Shown here: in pieces, positions 8,303 through 17,893 of the stretch
Layout of the letters: each line of letters begins with the position of its first letter
Position numbering within the stretch: position 1 is the stretch's first letter
NCBI RefSeq assembly: GCF_002896965.1
Contig: NZ_LYMM01000037.1
Location: 1-64,000, forward strand
Source of the DNA: Novosphingobium guangzhouense
GTDB lineage: Bacteria > Pseudomonadota > Alphaproteobacteria > Sphingomonadales > Sphingomonadaceae
Direction: 5' to 3'
DNA length: 64,000 bases
Made by a program: the position numbers and the translations under genes
Notes under the pieces: model-generated
The model's input: the letters and a program-made list of their open reading frames with translations, nothing else
Told to the model about the DNA's origin: nothing
Database searches by the model: none

Positions 8303-10144
8303 TCACACCATCTCCGGCCACGCCAGCGTCGGCTGCTGGGTGAAGCGGCTCATTTCCAGCACCACCCGCGCGCCTGCCCCCGGCTCCAGCCTGAGCGCCA
8401 CGTCGCGGTCGCCCACGGCCACGCGCCTGTCACCGATCCGCACCGCCTCGATCCGGTGTTCGCCATAGCCGCCGCCGCGGATCACCAGCCGCCGCGCCAG
8501 CGCGGGGTTGAGGTTGACCAGCGAGAGCGTGGTCGTGCCCGCATCCATCTTCTCGACCAGCGCCGCCACGTCCTCGGGCAAGCCCGGACGCTTGCGGTCG
8601 GCATCGAAGTGCCGCAGCCGCGCGAACAGCAGCGTGCCGCCCTGATTGGGAGAGGTCTTCGACCACGGCGGCCGCGCCACGTGGATCGCGCCCATGGTCT
8701 GGTGCAGCAGCGCGGTCACCGAAACCGGGTTACGCTCGATCGGATTGTCGGCAAGGCGCGTCGCGGCGGTGGTCCTGTCCTCGTGCACACGGACCATCTG
8801 GGTGCGAACCCGCTCCATATCGTCAAGCAGCGCCTGTTCGGCCCAGCCGTCCTGCTTGCCGTCAAGGAACCGGGTCCACGGCGTCGGCTCCATCGCCACG
8901 CGATCGGCCTCGCGCTGCGACAGATACCAGATCTCGCCGGTATTGAAGCGGTAGGGGCCGGGCTTGAAGCTGTACCACCCCTGCGCGCCGTGCATGGTCG
9001 GGGCGCAGAGTACGCCATCCACCTTGCGCGCCTGTGCGTTGATCGCGGCGTTCTGGTCACGCCAGACCTGCAGGTAGCGATCGTCGCCGGTCGCCATGTA
9101 GGCGTTCATGAAGCCCATGATCGCGCGCGGGATGCGGTTGCGATCCTCGCGCTTGCCGGTGACGGGGTTGATCGGGCTGAACCCCCAGCCATAGGTGCCT
9201 CCCCACCAGTGACCGCCCGCGCCGCCGCCGACCTTGCCATCAGGGCCGATGTTGCTGGGCAGGATACCGCCGTTGGCCTTCGCCCGCGCCGCCCATGCTT
9301 CGACATACTCCAGCATCCAGTCGCGGAAGCGCGCCTCACCGGTCAGCATCCACGCATTGAAGCCCAGCGCGGTGGAATGCAGGTTCAGCGGGTTGTCGCC
9401 CACCGTCTGGGTATATTCGCGGTAGTGCTCAAGCGTGTCCTTGTAGCTCGATTCCCCGTGGACCATCTCAAAGGGCGCGGTGTCGAAGGGATCACCCGCC
9501 CAGTCCAGCATCGTCGCCGGGCGCATCAGCGGGCCGATGCTGCCGTTGAACATCGACCGGATCAGCTTCAGCTTCGGATCATAGTTGCGCGCGATCGGAT
9601 CGCGGCCGGTGTAGAAATCGGCAAAGCGACGGGCGCGCTCGATCAGCTTGCGGTCTTCGGGATTGCAGAGGCCCAGCTGGTTGAAGGTGGTCAGCCCTTC
9701 GGAGATGTGCTGCCAGTCCATCTGCGGCGGGAATTCGCGCTGGTACATGCCCGCCCGACCCATCGGCACATCCTTGGTGCGCGCGCGCGAATATTGCGCG
9801 AAGTGCGCTTCCTGAACTTTCTGTGCCAGGTCAAGCAGGCCACCCTCGCCGCCGATAAGGTAGAGGTAGGGCCAGTCGTTGATCGCCTCGATGGCATCGT
9901 CCGGGCCGTCGTTGGCGCCCCAGCGCAGGAATGCCTCGATCTCGTGGTTCGCGTTGAAGTAGCGGTCGTGGAAGGCGCGGGCGGCGTCGCCCTGCATGGC
10001 GATGAGGTGGCGCTGCAGCACCGCCCAGCGCGGCGCGGCCATCGGCGTGTCGATGGCGATCTCGGCGGCGCGCGCGCGTGCCATCGCGGGGACAAGGGCA
10101 AGGGCGCCGGTGCCCAGCAGTACGGAACGACGGTTCAGGTTCAT
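8303..10144 (-). CDS. Tat-exported protein of unknown function, probably polysaccharide-active
   Basis: A 613-residue protein I do not recognise. It has a Tat leader (NRRSVLLGTGALALVPA, ending near AEIA at residue 30) and many Trp, Tyr, His and acidic residues, for example HWWGGTYGWGFSPINPV. The helical pattern in the first 400 residues resembles an alpha/alpha-toroid, and the C-terminal 100 residues look like a beta-sandwich. That architecture is common in polysaccharide lyases and glycoside hydrolases. Its ATG overlaps the stop of the MFS transporter gene by four bases (ATGA), so the two are translationally coupled, and both lie in the LacI-controlled locus. A role in cutting or debranching an acidic glycan is an inference from context only. 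Confidence 0.75.
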   Translation of the reverse strand: MNLNRRSVLLGTGALALVPAMARARAAEIAIDTPMAAPRWAVLQRHLIAMQGDAARAFHDRYFNANHEIEAFLRWGANDGPDDAIEAINDWPYLYLIGGEGGLLDLAQKVQEAHFAQYSRARTKDVPMGRAGMYQREFPPQMDWQHISEGLTTFNQLGLCNPEDRKLIERARRFADFYTGRDPIARNYDPKLKLIRSMFNGSIGPLMRPATMLDWAGDPFDTAPFEMVHGESSYKDTLEHYREYTQTVGDNPLNLHSTALGFNAWMLTGEARFRDWMLEYVEAWAARAKANGGILPSNIGPDGKVGGGAGGHWWGGTYGWGFSPINPVTGKREDRNRIPRAIMGFMNAYMATGDDRYLQVWRDQNAAINAQARKVDGVLCAPTMHGAQGWYSFKPGPYRFNTGEIWYLSQREADRVAMEPTPWTRFLDGKQDGWAEQALLDDMERVRTQMVRVHEDRTTAATRLADNPIERNPVSVTALLHQTMGAIHVARPPWSKTSPNQGGTLLFARLRHFDADRKRPGLPEDVAALVEKMDAGTTTLSLVNLNPALARRLVIRGGGYGEHRIEAVRIGDRRVAVGDRDVALRLEPGAGARVVLEMSRFTQQPTLAWPEMV

Positions 10145-11484
10145 GCAGCAAGCTCCAGCCGTTCGAGCTTCTGCACGACGACGAAATAGGCAACGATGGT
10201 CAGCAGGCAATGCGCGCCCACGAAGATCAGCGCAGTGTCGAAAGACCCCGCCTGCGCGACGAGGATTCCCACCACGATGGGCGTCACGATCCCGGCGGCA
10301 TTGCCGAAGGTGTTGAACACTCCGCCCGCCAGCCCCGCCAGCTTGCGCGGTGCGACGTCGGACATGACCGCCCAGCCGAGCGACGCCACGCCCTTGCCGA
10401 AGAACGCCAGCGACATCAGCAGCACCACGCCCACCTGACTCTCCACCCTGGCGGCAACCATGATGAGGCTGGCCAGCAGCATCCCGGCCAGCAACGGCGC
10501 CTTGCGCGCCGTGGTGATCGATCCGGTGCGGGCCAGCAGCATGTCGGACATGACGCCCCCTGCCACGCCGCCGACGAAGCCGCACAGCGCCGGCAGCGCG
10601 GCAACGAACCCGGCCTCCAGGATATTGAAGCCGCGATCCTTGACCAGATAGATCGGGAACCATGTCACGAAGAAATAGGTCAGCACGTTGATGCAGTACT
10701 GGCCAAGGTAGACGCCGATCATCATCCGGCTGGTCAGCAACTGGCGGATGTTGTTCCATGTGAAGGTCGGCTCGCGCGCCTCGGTGCGGCTGACCGGCTC
10801 GACGAGGCCGCCGCCTTCGCGGATGAGGTCGATCTCTGCCCTGTTGGCCCACTTGTGGCGCACCGGCTCGCGGATGAAGGCGGCGAAGGCGCCCATCGCC
10901 ATCAGGCCCAGCCCGCCCATCACGAAGAACACCGCGCGCCAGCCCCATTCGTGGACCACCCAGCCCATCAGCGGCGCGAAGGCGACGAGCGAGAAATACT
11001 GCGCCGAATTGAAGATCGCCGATGCCGTCCCGCGTTCTCGCGCCGGGAACCATGCCGCCACGATCCGCGCATTTCCGGGGAACGATGGCGCCTCGCACAG
11101 CCCGACGAGGAAGCGCAGCAGGAACAGCTGCGTCACCACCGTCGCGCCGAGGATGAAGCCCGCGAAGCCCTGCAGCACGGTGAAGAACGACCACGTGCCG
11201 ATCGCGGCGATGTAGATCGGCCGCGTCCCGAACCGGTCGAGCAGCGCACCGCCGGGGATCTGCGCCAGCGAATAGGCCCATGCGAAGGCGGACAGGATGA
11301 AGCCCGTCTGCACCGCATCGAGCCCCAGTTCTGCCGAGGCCGATGCCCCCGCGATCGAGAAGGTCGAACGGTCCGCATAGTTCAGCGATGTAATGATGAA
11401 GATCAGTGCGATAATGCAGTATCGCACCCTGGTCGGGCGTAGCTGCGCGGGAGCCGCCGCTTCTATCGAACCTGACAAATCCAT
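10141..11484 (-). CDS. MFS transporter, sugar-acid (GudP/hexuronate) type
   Basis: About 447 residues with roughly 12 transmembrane segments. SLNYADRSTFSIAGAS in the first segment, RFLVGLCEAPSFPGNARI and WFPARERGTASAIFNSAQ are typical of glucarate/galactarate/galactonate transporters of the anion:cation symporter family. It is the promoter-proximal gene of a two-gene operon with the unknown Tat protein and is divergent from the TonB receptor, with a LacI-type operator in between. The start is uncertain: MDLSGSI at 11484 gives a normal N terminus and has GGAGAG directly before it, while an in-frame GTG at 11511 adds nine residues. Confidence 0.88.
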   Translation of the reverse strand: MDLSGSIEAAAPAQLRPTRVRYCIIALIFIITSLNYADRSTFSIAGASASAELGLDAVQTGFILSAFAWAYSLAQIPGGALLDRFGTRPIYIAAIGTWSFFTVLQGFAGFILGATVVTQLFLLRFLVGLCEAPSFPGNARIVAAWFPARERGTASAIFNSAQYFSLVAFAPLMGWVVHEWGWRAVFFVMGGLGLMAMGAFAAFIREPVRHKWANRAEIDLIREGGGLVEPVSRTEAREPTFTWNNIRQLLTSRMMIGVYLGQYCINVLTYFFVTWFPIYLVKDRGFNILEAGFVAALPALCGFVGGVAGGVMSDMLLARTGSITTARKAPLLAGMLLASLIMVAARVESQVGVVLLMSLAFFGKGVASLGWAVMSDVAPRKLAGLAGGVFNTFGNAAGIVTPIVVGILVAQAGSFDTALIFVGAHCLLTIVAYFVVVQKLERLELAA

Positions 11485-11809
11485 CTCTCCATCGCCCCAT
11501 ATCCGCCGCACTGGTTTGCGGCTTTTTCCGTGCCTTCAGACTTACGCGCGGGCCGTCCACTCCATCCATGCCGCTGTGCAGCTTGATCGATGTGCGCTGT
11601 GCATCGTCGGCTGCTCCAACCGATGCGCGCGCTGCATCGATCAAGCCCGTTTTCGCGCACGAAGCCATGAGGCACCGGGCGTATCAATCTGGTCTTGTTG
11701 CTAGTCACTGACACCGGTATCAAGCCTGACCATATAAGGGAGGCTGGGCCGGTCAAGGCGAGGACGGGAAAGTCCCGCGTCGCCGGTCTGTAATGGGGAG
11801 GAAATCAGG
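11485..11809. other. Divergent intergenic region between MFS transporter and TonB receptor
   Basis: About 325 bases with no convincing gene. It holds the promoters for both divergent genes, the LacI-type operator at 11709-11722 and a good RBS (GGGGAGGAAAT) before the receptor GTG. A TATAAG hexamer at 11734-11739 could be part of a -10 element, but no matching -35 at the right distance is clear. Confidence 0.6.
11709..11722. promoter_or_regulatory. LacI-type operator upstream of the TonB-dependent receptor
   Basis: TGACACCGGTATCA differs from a perfect palindrome at a single symmetric pair and shares the TGACACCGGT half with the sites at 157, 1321 and 1459. It lies 87 bases upstream of the receptor start, linking outer-membrane uptake to the LacI regulon about 10 kb away. 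Confidence 0.72.
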
Positions 11810-14665
11810 GTGCGTAATTCCGCAGTTCTTCGTCGTCGTCTGGTGCGCGGTGCGTCCGCAACCGTGCTGGCCGTTGCATGCATTTCGCCCGTCTATGCGC
11901 AGGACGCGCAGACGTCCGAGATCGACGGCGCAACCCCGGCCGACATCATCGTCACGGGCTTTCGCAATTCGGTGCAGACTGCACAGGCTGAAAAGCGCGA
12001 ATCCACCGCCGCGGTGGACGTCATCAAGGCAGAAGACGTCGCCAAATTCCCGGACAACAACCTGGCGGAATCACTGCAGCGTATCCCCGGCGTCGCGATC
12101 AGCCGCGAAGGCGGTGAAGGCCGTGCGATCTCGGTACGCGGCCTTGGCCCGGAATATACCCGCGTGCGCATCAACGGCATGGAAGCCGTGGCGACCACCG
12201 GCGGTTCGGACGCGGGCGGCGGCGTGAACCGCGGCCGCGGCTTCGACTTCAACATCTTCGCGTCCGAACTGTTCAACTCGCTGACCGTGCGCAAGACCGC
12301 CTCGGCCTCGGTCGAGGAAGGCTCGCTTGGCGCCACGGTTGACCTGCAGGCCGCCCGCCCGCTGGACTTCAAGGACAACTTCGTCGTCGCCGGGTCCGCG
12401 CGTGCGGGCTACAACGACTTGTCCAAAGCCTGGGACCCGCGCCTTGCAGGTCTTGTCAGCTGGCAGAACGATTCGGGCACCTTCGGCGTCCTCGCCTCGG
12501 CCGCCTACTCCACCCGCACCATCGAGGAGGAAGGCCACTCGACCGTACGCTGGAGCCCCTCGGGCGTGAACGGCGGCTTCAACGCCGCATCGACCCTGCC
12601 GGGCTATACCATCGGCCAGATCAACGCCGCCCCCGCCGCCGACGGTTCCAACTGGGGCGACCTGATCTATCACCCGCGCATCCCGCGCTATGATACCTGG
12701 AAGAACGACATCAAGCGCCTGGGCCTGACCGGCGCAATCCAGTGGAAGCCCTCGGACCGCACCGAAATCGTCGTCGAGGGGCTCTATGCGAAGTCCAAGA
12801 CGCAGCGCTGGGAAAACTACATCGAAGCGCTGTCGTTCAGCCGCTCGGGCGCTTCGGGCAAGTCGCAGACGATCATCCGCGACGGCGAGGTCGATGCGAA
12901 CAACTCGCTGGTCTATGGCGTGTTCGACGATGTCGACATGCGCATCGAATCGCGCCACGACCGGTTCAGCACCACCTTCTACCAGTACAACACCGTGCTG
13001 AAGCAGGAACTGAGCGACACCTTCCGCGTCAACGGCTATGCGGGCTACTCCAAGTCCAAGTTCGACAGCCCGGAACAGACCACCGTGGTGCTCGACCGCC
13101 AGAATTCGGACGGGTTCTCGTGGGATTACCGCGACAACAGCCGCTCGCCGGTCATCAACTGGGGCTTCGATCCCAGTGATCCGGCAAGCTGGTCGTTCAC
13201 CAACGGCGCTTCGGACGTGCGTATCCGCCGCAATGAGGTGACGAACGACTACCTTTCGACCAAGCTGGGTGCCGAATGGGATCTGACCGACGGCTTCAAG
13301 CTGTCGTTCGGCGGCGAATACCGCCGCTTCCGCTACAGCACCTTCGAAAGCCGCCGCTTCGTGGCCGAAACCCAGTCCGGCACGCTGACGCCTGAACAGG
13401 TCGCCGCGCTGACTTCGCCGTTCAGCGGCAATACCGGCGATCCGAACTACAACGGCTACGTGATCCCCAACCTGCAGGGCTTCATCGATACGCTGGATAT
13501 CTACTGCAACTGCGTGACCACCATCAACGGGCAGCAGGTGGACTTCCGCGTCAACGGACGTGACGTTGCCGGCACCAACCCCAACGCGACGGCGGCCAGC
13601 AACACCGGATCGATCAAGGAAGTCGACAAGGCGCTGTGGTTCCAGATCGATTTCGAGCGCGAGATCGGCGGCATCATGCTGCGCGGCGATGCGGGCCTGC
13701 GCTATGTCCGCACCGGCCAGACCTCGTTCGGCTATGGCCTTGCCAGCGGCGTCGCCACCCCGATCACCGTCAAGCGCAGCTACGAGAACTGGCTGCCCTC
13801 GATGAACCTCGTCGCCGAGATCACGCCTGACTTCCTGCTGCGCTTCGGCGCGGCGCAGGTGATCACCCGTCCGGGCCTCGGCTCGCTGTCGCCGGGCGGC
13901 AGCCTGACGCTGCAGCAGGCGAACCAGGTGTTCAACCAGGGCAACCCGTACCTGAACCCGACCGAGGCGTTCAACCTCGACCTTTCGGCCGAATGGTACT
14001 TCGCCCCCGGTTCGCTGCTGGGCGTCAGCCTGTTCCAGAAGGATATCGGATCGCTTTCGGGCACGCAGATCTCAACGCTGGTGCCGTTTGACCAGCTGGG
14101 CTTCCCGCTCAACCTGGCGACCGATCAGGGCCTGCCCGCCAACGTGCCGGTCACCGTGCGGCGCACGATCAACGGCGATGGCGGCAAGCTCAAGGGCTTC
14201 GAGCTGAACTACCAGCACCAGCTGGACTTCCTGCCCGGCTTCCTGAGCAACCTTGGTATCCTTGCGAACTACACCTACGTCAAGGCCGACCTCAAGTATC
14301 CCGGCCCCGGCGGCGTCGGCACCGTGGTCGGCCCGCTGACGAACCTGTCCAAGCACACCGCCAACGGCACGCTGTTCTACGAAGACAAGCTGCTCTCCCT
14401 GCGCGGTTCGGTGTCCTACCGTTCGGGCTATGTCGAGGCTTTCGGCGGCGGTGCACGTGAACAGAGCACCGAGGAAGGCGTGAACAGCGCGATCAACGTC
14501 GATGCCTCGATCGGCATCAACCTGACCGACAAGATCACGCTGACCATCGAAGGCAACAACCTGACGAACGAGGTGAAGGACATGTACATCGGCGATGCCG
14601 ATCGCGTGGTCCTCAACCACAGCTTCGGCCGCCAGTTCTACTTCGGCGTCCGCTTCAAGTACTGA
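11810..14665 (+). CDS. TonB-dependent receptor (Xanthomonas/Caulobacter type)
   Basis: A 951-residue outer-membrane receptor. A signal peptide is followed by a TonB-box-like start (ADIIVTGFRNSVQTA), the plug domain (ESLQRIPGVAISREGGEGR, VRGLGPEYTRVRINGMEA) and a large beta-barrel ending in GRQFYFGVRFKY with the terminal aromatic residue expected for BAM-dependent insertion. This subfamily imports oligosaccharides in Xanthomonas, Caulobacter and sphingomonads. Given GH28, KduI and KdgD around it, oligogalacturonides are the probable cargo. The start is GTG 11810, supported by GGGGAGGAAATCA. The LacI-type operator lies upstream and an intrinsic terminator follows. Confidence 0.94.
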   Translation: MRNSAVLRRRLVRGASATVLAVACISPVYAQDAQTSEIDGATPADIIVTGFRNSVQTAQAEKRESTAAVDVIKAEDVAKFPDNNLAESLQRIPGVAISREGGEGRAISVRGLGPEYTRVRINGMEAVATTGGSDAGGGVNRGRGFDFNIFASELFNSLTVRKTASASVEEGSLGATVDLQAARPLDFKDNFVVAGSARAGYNDLSKAWDPRLAGLVSWQNDSGTFGVLASAAYSTRTIEEEGHSTVRWSPSGVNGGFNAASTLPGYTIGQINAAPAADGSNWGDLIYHPRIPRYDTWKNDIKRLGLTGAIQWKPSDRTEIVVEGLYAKSKTQRWENYIEALSFSRSGASGKSQTIIRDGEVDANNSLVYGVFDDVDMRIESRHDRFSTTFYQYNTVLKQELSDTFRVNGYAGYSKSKFDSPEQTTVVLDRQNSDGFSWDYRDNSRSPVINWGFDPSDPASWSFTNGASDVRIRRNEVTNDYLSTKLGAEWDLTDGFKLSFGGEYRRFRYSTFESRRFVAETQSGTLTPEQVAALTSPFSGNTGDPNYNGYVIPNLQGFIDTLDIYCNCVTTINGQQVDFRVNGRDVAGTNPNATAASNTGSIKEVDKALWFQIDFEREIGGIMLRGDAGLRYVRTGQTSFGYGLASGVATPITVKRSYENWLPSMNLVAEITPDFLLRFGAAQVITRPGLGSLSPGGSLTLQQANQVFNQGNPYLNPTEAFNLDLSAEWYFAPGSLLGVSLFQKDIGSLSGTQISTLVPFDQLGFPLNLATDQGLPANVPVTVRRTINGDGGKLKGFELNYQHQLDFLPGFLSNLGILANYTYVKADLKYPGPGGVGTVVGPLTNLSKHTANGTLFYEDKLLSLRGSVSYRSGYVEAFGGGAREQSTEEGVNSAINVDASIGINLTDKITLTIEGNNLTNEVKDMYIGDADRVVLNHSFGRQFYFGVRFKY

Positions 14666-14673
14666 CGACCTGT

Positions 14674-14709
14674 CCCGGCCCCGCTTCGCGCGGGTGCCGG
14701 GATTTTTTT
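14674..14709 (+). terminator. Rho-independent terminator after the TonB receptor gene
   Basis: CCCGGC (14674-14679) pairs with GCCGGG (14696-14701) around a GC-rich loop and is followed by seven T (14703-14709). It begins 9 bases after the receptor stop codon. Confidence 0.85.
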
Positions 14710-14720
14710 GGTCCATTCAT

Positions 14721-14732
14721 GATAGCGCTATC
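14721..14732. promoter_or_regulatory. Perfect palindrome GATAGCGCTATC upstream of the GH43 gene
   Basis: A perfect 12-base CG-centred palindrome lying 22 bases before the GTG start at 14755, right behind the upstream terminator. The form fits a LacI-family operator (AGCGCT core) but differs from the ACCGGT core used elsewhere in the locus, so a second regulator is implied. Confidence 0.55.
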
Positions 14733-14754
14733 GAAATTGCGGGAGAGAGATGAC

Positions 14755-16005
14755 GTGACCAAGGGCTTCGAACTGAGCCGCCGCGCGGTGGTAGCCGGCA
14801 GTCTTGCGCTGCTGGGTACGCGCCCCTCTCTCGGCCTAGCGGCAGAACCGCTGAAACGCCCGCCGTTCCCTGTGGAGGACGATCACGGCCGCCCGATCGC
14901 GCCGCCGCCGCCCGGCTATTACGACGTCGCCACCCGCAGCGGCCCCGGTCTGCCTGTGACGGCGGAAACGGAGCGCGGCGGCTGGGTCACCAGCGAAGCC
15001 GCGGTGGACCGCAAGGGCGTGCGCTTCAAAGGCCCCGGCGCGCCGCCGAAGAACGCGCTGCCGTGGAACGATTCCGATTCCGGCCGCGTCGTCACGCAGG
15101 GGCTGATCCCGCCGGTGAAGCCGCTGATCCACGTACACTTGCGCGACACCATCGTGTGCCTGGGCGGGGACGGGTTCTACTACATGACCGGCTCCACCGG
15201 GGACGACATCTGGAAGGCCAACGACGGCGTCGAACTGTGGCGCTCGGCCGACCTGAAGCAGTGGGACTACCTTGGCCTCGTCTGGAGCATCGAGCGCGAC
15301 GGCGGCTGGGAAAAACAGTGGACCGTGCGAAAGGGCGACTATTTCCGCGCGATCTGGGCGCCGGAAATCCACTTCATCAACGGCAATTACTACATCTGCC
15401 ATTCGGTCAGCCGATCGGGCATTGCGGTGCTGCGCAGCACCACCGGCAAGGCGACCGGCCCTTACGTCCACGCCTTGTCCCCCGACAAGCCGCTGCGCAA
15501 CGGCATCGACGCGACCCTGTTCGGCGATGACGACGGCGCGGTCTACCTGACATACGGCGGCGCGTTCGAAATGGTGCGCCTCAAGCCCGACCTCTCCGGC
15601 TATGATGGCGAATGGACGCCGATCACGCTGGAAACGCCCGATCCCGATCCGCTTCACCACAACAAGAAGTGTGTCCATCGCGGCTTCAAGGACATCGGCT
15701 TCGAAGGCGCCACAATGTTCAAGCATGACGGCAGGTACTACCTCGGCGCCGTGGACCGCTTTCACCCCAACCGCTATTCCTTCGCGCTGGCGACTTCGGA
15801 CAAGCCTTTCGGTCCTTACCGCGACCGGTACGAAAGCGTGCCCTGCGGCGGCGGCGGCAATATCTTCAAGGACAAGGACGGCCGCTGGTGGTGCACCATC
15901 TTCGGCAACGACGACGAAGCGCCCTTCCGCGAGAAGCCGGGGATCGTGCCTGCCCGCATGGACGAGAAGGGACACCTTGTCCCCGACTTCACCCCGCGCG
16001 GGTAA
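14755..16005 (+). CDS. Tat-exported GH43-family glycoside hydrolase
   Basis: About 416 residues. A Tat leader (LSRRAVVAGSLALLG) is followed by a five-bladed beta-propeller of the GH43 type: WAPEIHFINGNYYICHS, GIDATLFGDDDGAVYLTYGG and GFEGATMFKHDGRYYLG are the usual blade motifs. GH43 enzymes cleave arabinan, xylan or galactan side chains, so this one may debranch rhamnogalacturonan. The GTG at 14755 has GGGAGAGAGA 4-5 bases upstream and gives a proper leader. The ATG at 14719 would place the palindrome inside the gene and is less likely. It ends 11 bases before the convergent rmlA, which marks the switch to the polysaccharide locus. Confidence 0.87.
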   Translation: MTKGFELSRRAVVAGSLALLGTRPSLGLAAEPLKRPPFPVEDDHGRPIAPPPPGYYDVATRSGPGLPVTAETERGGWVTSEAAVDRKGVRFKGPGAPPKNALPWNDSDSGRVVTQGLIPPVKPLIHVHLRDTIVCLGGDGFYYMTGSTGDDIWKANDGVELWRSADLKQWDYLGLVWSIERDGGWEKQWTVRKGDYFRAIWAPEIHFINGNYYICHSVSRSGIAVLRSTTGKATGPYVHALSPDKPLRNGIDATLFGDDDGAVYLTYGGAFEMVRLKPDLSGYDGEWTPITLETPDPDPLHHNKKCVHRGFKDIGFEGATMFKHDGRYYLGAVDRFHPNRYSFALATSDKPFGPYRDRYESVPCGGGGNIFKDKDGRWWCTIFGNDDEAPFREKPGIVPARMDEKGHLVPDFTPRG

Positions 16006-16016
16006 CGTCCCTGCCG

Positions 16017-16964
16017 CTATTGCACCGAGGGATGCGGCTCCAGTTCCAGCCGCGTCCCCGTGATAGTCGGTTCGGGGGCTATCCCGCCCTGCTCCAGCAC
16101 GTGGCGCAGGTAGCGGGCATAATCCGACTTGCCGAGCCTGACGATAGCGCGTTCCAACCCCGCTTCGCTGATGAAGCCACGGCGATAGGCGACTTCTTCG
16201 GGGCTGGCGATCTTGGTGCTCTGGCGCTTTTCGAGGATGCGCACGAATTCCGCCGCGTCCATCAGACTGTCAGGCGTGCCGGTATCCAGCCAGGTGTAGC
16301 CCCGGCCCATCATCTCCACCGATAGCTGCCCGCGTTCCAGATAGGCGCGGTTGACGTCGGTGATCTCCAGTTCCCCGCGGGGCGAAGGGGCAAGGTCGGC
16401 GGCGATGTCCACCACTTGCTCGTCGTAGAAATAGAGCCCCGTCACCGCCCAGTTGGAGCGCGGCAGGCTAGGCTTCTCATCGATCGAAACCGCGCGCATC
16501 CGGCTGTCGAACTCCACCACGCCGTAGCGTTCGGGATCCTGAACGTTATAGGCGAAGACGCTAGCACCCCCCGCCTGTTTGCCGGCGCGCTGCGCCGCGC
16601 GGGCCAGAAGGTCCGGCAGGCCATGGCCATGGAAGATGTTGTCTCCCAGGATCAGCGCCGATGGGCCTCCCTCCACGAAATCCGCGCCTATCACGTAAGC
16701 CTGAGCCAGCCCTTCCGGGCGTGGCTGCACGGCATATTCCAGTTCCAGCCCCCACTGCGTCCCGTCTCCCAGCAGTTCGCGGAAGGCAGGCAGGTCACGC
16801 GGGGTGGAGATGATCAGGATCTGCCGGATGCCCGCCAGCATCAGCGTGCTCAGCGGATAGTAGATCATCGGTTTGTCGTAGACCGGCATCAGCTGCTTCG
16901 AGGTAGACAGCGTCATCGGATAGAGCCGGGTGCCGCTGCCCCCGGCAAGAATGATGCCCTTCAT
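16017..16964 (-). CDS. rmlA: Glucose-1-phosphate thymidylyltransferase
   Basis: 315 residues. It begins [18 protein letters not shown], the nucleotide-binding signature of RmlA, and has [20 protein letters not shown] and [13 protein letters not shown] as expected. It makes dTDP-glucose from dTTP and glucose-1-phosphate, the first step to dTDP-L-rhamnose. Its ATG overlaps the rmlD stop by four bases. It is the last gene of the minus-strand operon rmlC-rmlB-rmlD-rmlA. Confidence 0.97.
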   Translation of the reverse strand: MKGIILAGGSGTRLYPMTLSTSKQLMPVYDKPMIYYPLSTLMLAGIRQILIISTPRDLPAFRELLGDGTQWGLELEYAVQPRPEGLAQAYVIGADFVEGGPSALILGDNIFHGHGLPDLLARAAQRAGKQAGGASVFAYNVQDPERYGVVEFDSRMRAVSIDEKPSLPRSNWAVTGLYFYDEQVVDIAADLAPSPRGELEITDVNRAYLERGQLSVEMMGRGYTWLDTGTPDSLMDAAEFVRILEKRQSTKIASPEEVAYRRGFISEAGLERAIVRLGKSDYARYLRHVLEQGGIAPEPTITGTRLELEPHPSVQ

Positions 16965-17893
16965 GAAGAGGCTCCCGCAAGCTGGTTCAAGGAGTGATGC
17001 CGCGCCACAAGCCGCGCGACCACCGGCCGCAGCGAGGACCGCCACGGCGGCAGGGTAATGCCATGCGCCGCCGCGATGCGCGCGCAGTCGAGCCGCGAAT
17101 CCGCCGGGCGGCGCGCCACGGTGGGATAGTCCGCCGTGGTGATCGAGCGCACCTGAGCCCATGGCCCGCCCATTTCGTGCGACTGGTCGAACACCGCGCT
17201 GGCAAGGTCCGCCCAGCTGCCATCGCCCTGCGCTGTCATGTGGAACAGGCCGCGCAGCCGGGGATCGGGATCGGCCAGCAGGTTGCGCGCCACCGCGATA
17301 ATGCCGTCCGCGATATCAAGCGCGCTGGTCGGATTGCCGAACTGGTCTGACACGACCGCAACTTCGTCGCGATCACGGGCCAGCCGCAGCATGGTCTTCA
17401 CGAAGTTCCCGCCGAACGGGCTGTGCACCCAGGCCGTGCGCAGCACCGCACTGTCTGCTTCATGCGCGGCCAGCACGGCGCGCTCGCCCGCCAGCTTGGT
17501 TGCGCCGTAGATCCCCGCAGGCGTGGCGGTCGCAGCCTCTCCATGCGGTCCCCGTGCATCGGCGGCAAAGACATAGTCGGTAGACAGGTGGACCAGCGGC
17601 ACGCCAAGATCGCGCGCGGCCAGCGCCACCGCCCGTGCGCCGCCTTCGTTCACCGCCAGCGCCTTCGCCCGATCGGTTTCGGCCGCATCGACCCCGGTAT
17701 AGGCGGCGGCAGAGACGATCGCGTCGGGCTGCAGCGCCGCCAGCGCAGGCAGCACGGTTTCGGGCCGCAGGAGGTCAAGGACCGGGCGGCCGACGGTGAC
17801 GACCTCCACCCCCAACGCCTTGCCACGCTCCACCAGCGCGCGGGCGACCTGCCCGCCGGTGCCGGTAACGGCCAGCCGAAAATCCGCGCTCAT
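16961..17893 (-). CDS. rmlD: dTDP-4-dehydrorhamnose reductase
   Basis: 310 residues. It shows an N-terminal Rossmann motif ([12 protein letters not shown]), [20 protein letters not shown] and the catalytic YGATK. It reduces dTDP-4-keto-L-rhamnose to dTDP-L-rhamnose with NAD(P)H. The start at 17893 overlaps the end of rmlB by four bases, and its stop overlaps the rmlA start, so the operon is translationally coupled throughout. Confidence 0.97.
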   Translation of the reverse strand: MSADFRLAVTGTGGQVARALVERGKALGVEVVTVGRPVLDLLRPETVLPALAALQPDAIVSAAAYTGVDAAETDRAKALAVNEGGARAVALAARDLGVPLVHLSTDYVFAADARGPHGEAATATPAGIYGATKLAGERAVLAAHEADSAVLRTAWVHSPFGGNFVKTMLRLARDRDEVAVVSDQFGNPTSALDIADGIIAVARNLLADPDPRLRGLFHMTAQGDGSWADLASAVFDQSHEMGGPWAQVRSITTADYPTVARRPADSRLDCARIAAAHGITLPPWRSSLRPVVARLVARHHSLNQLAGASS

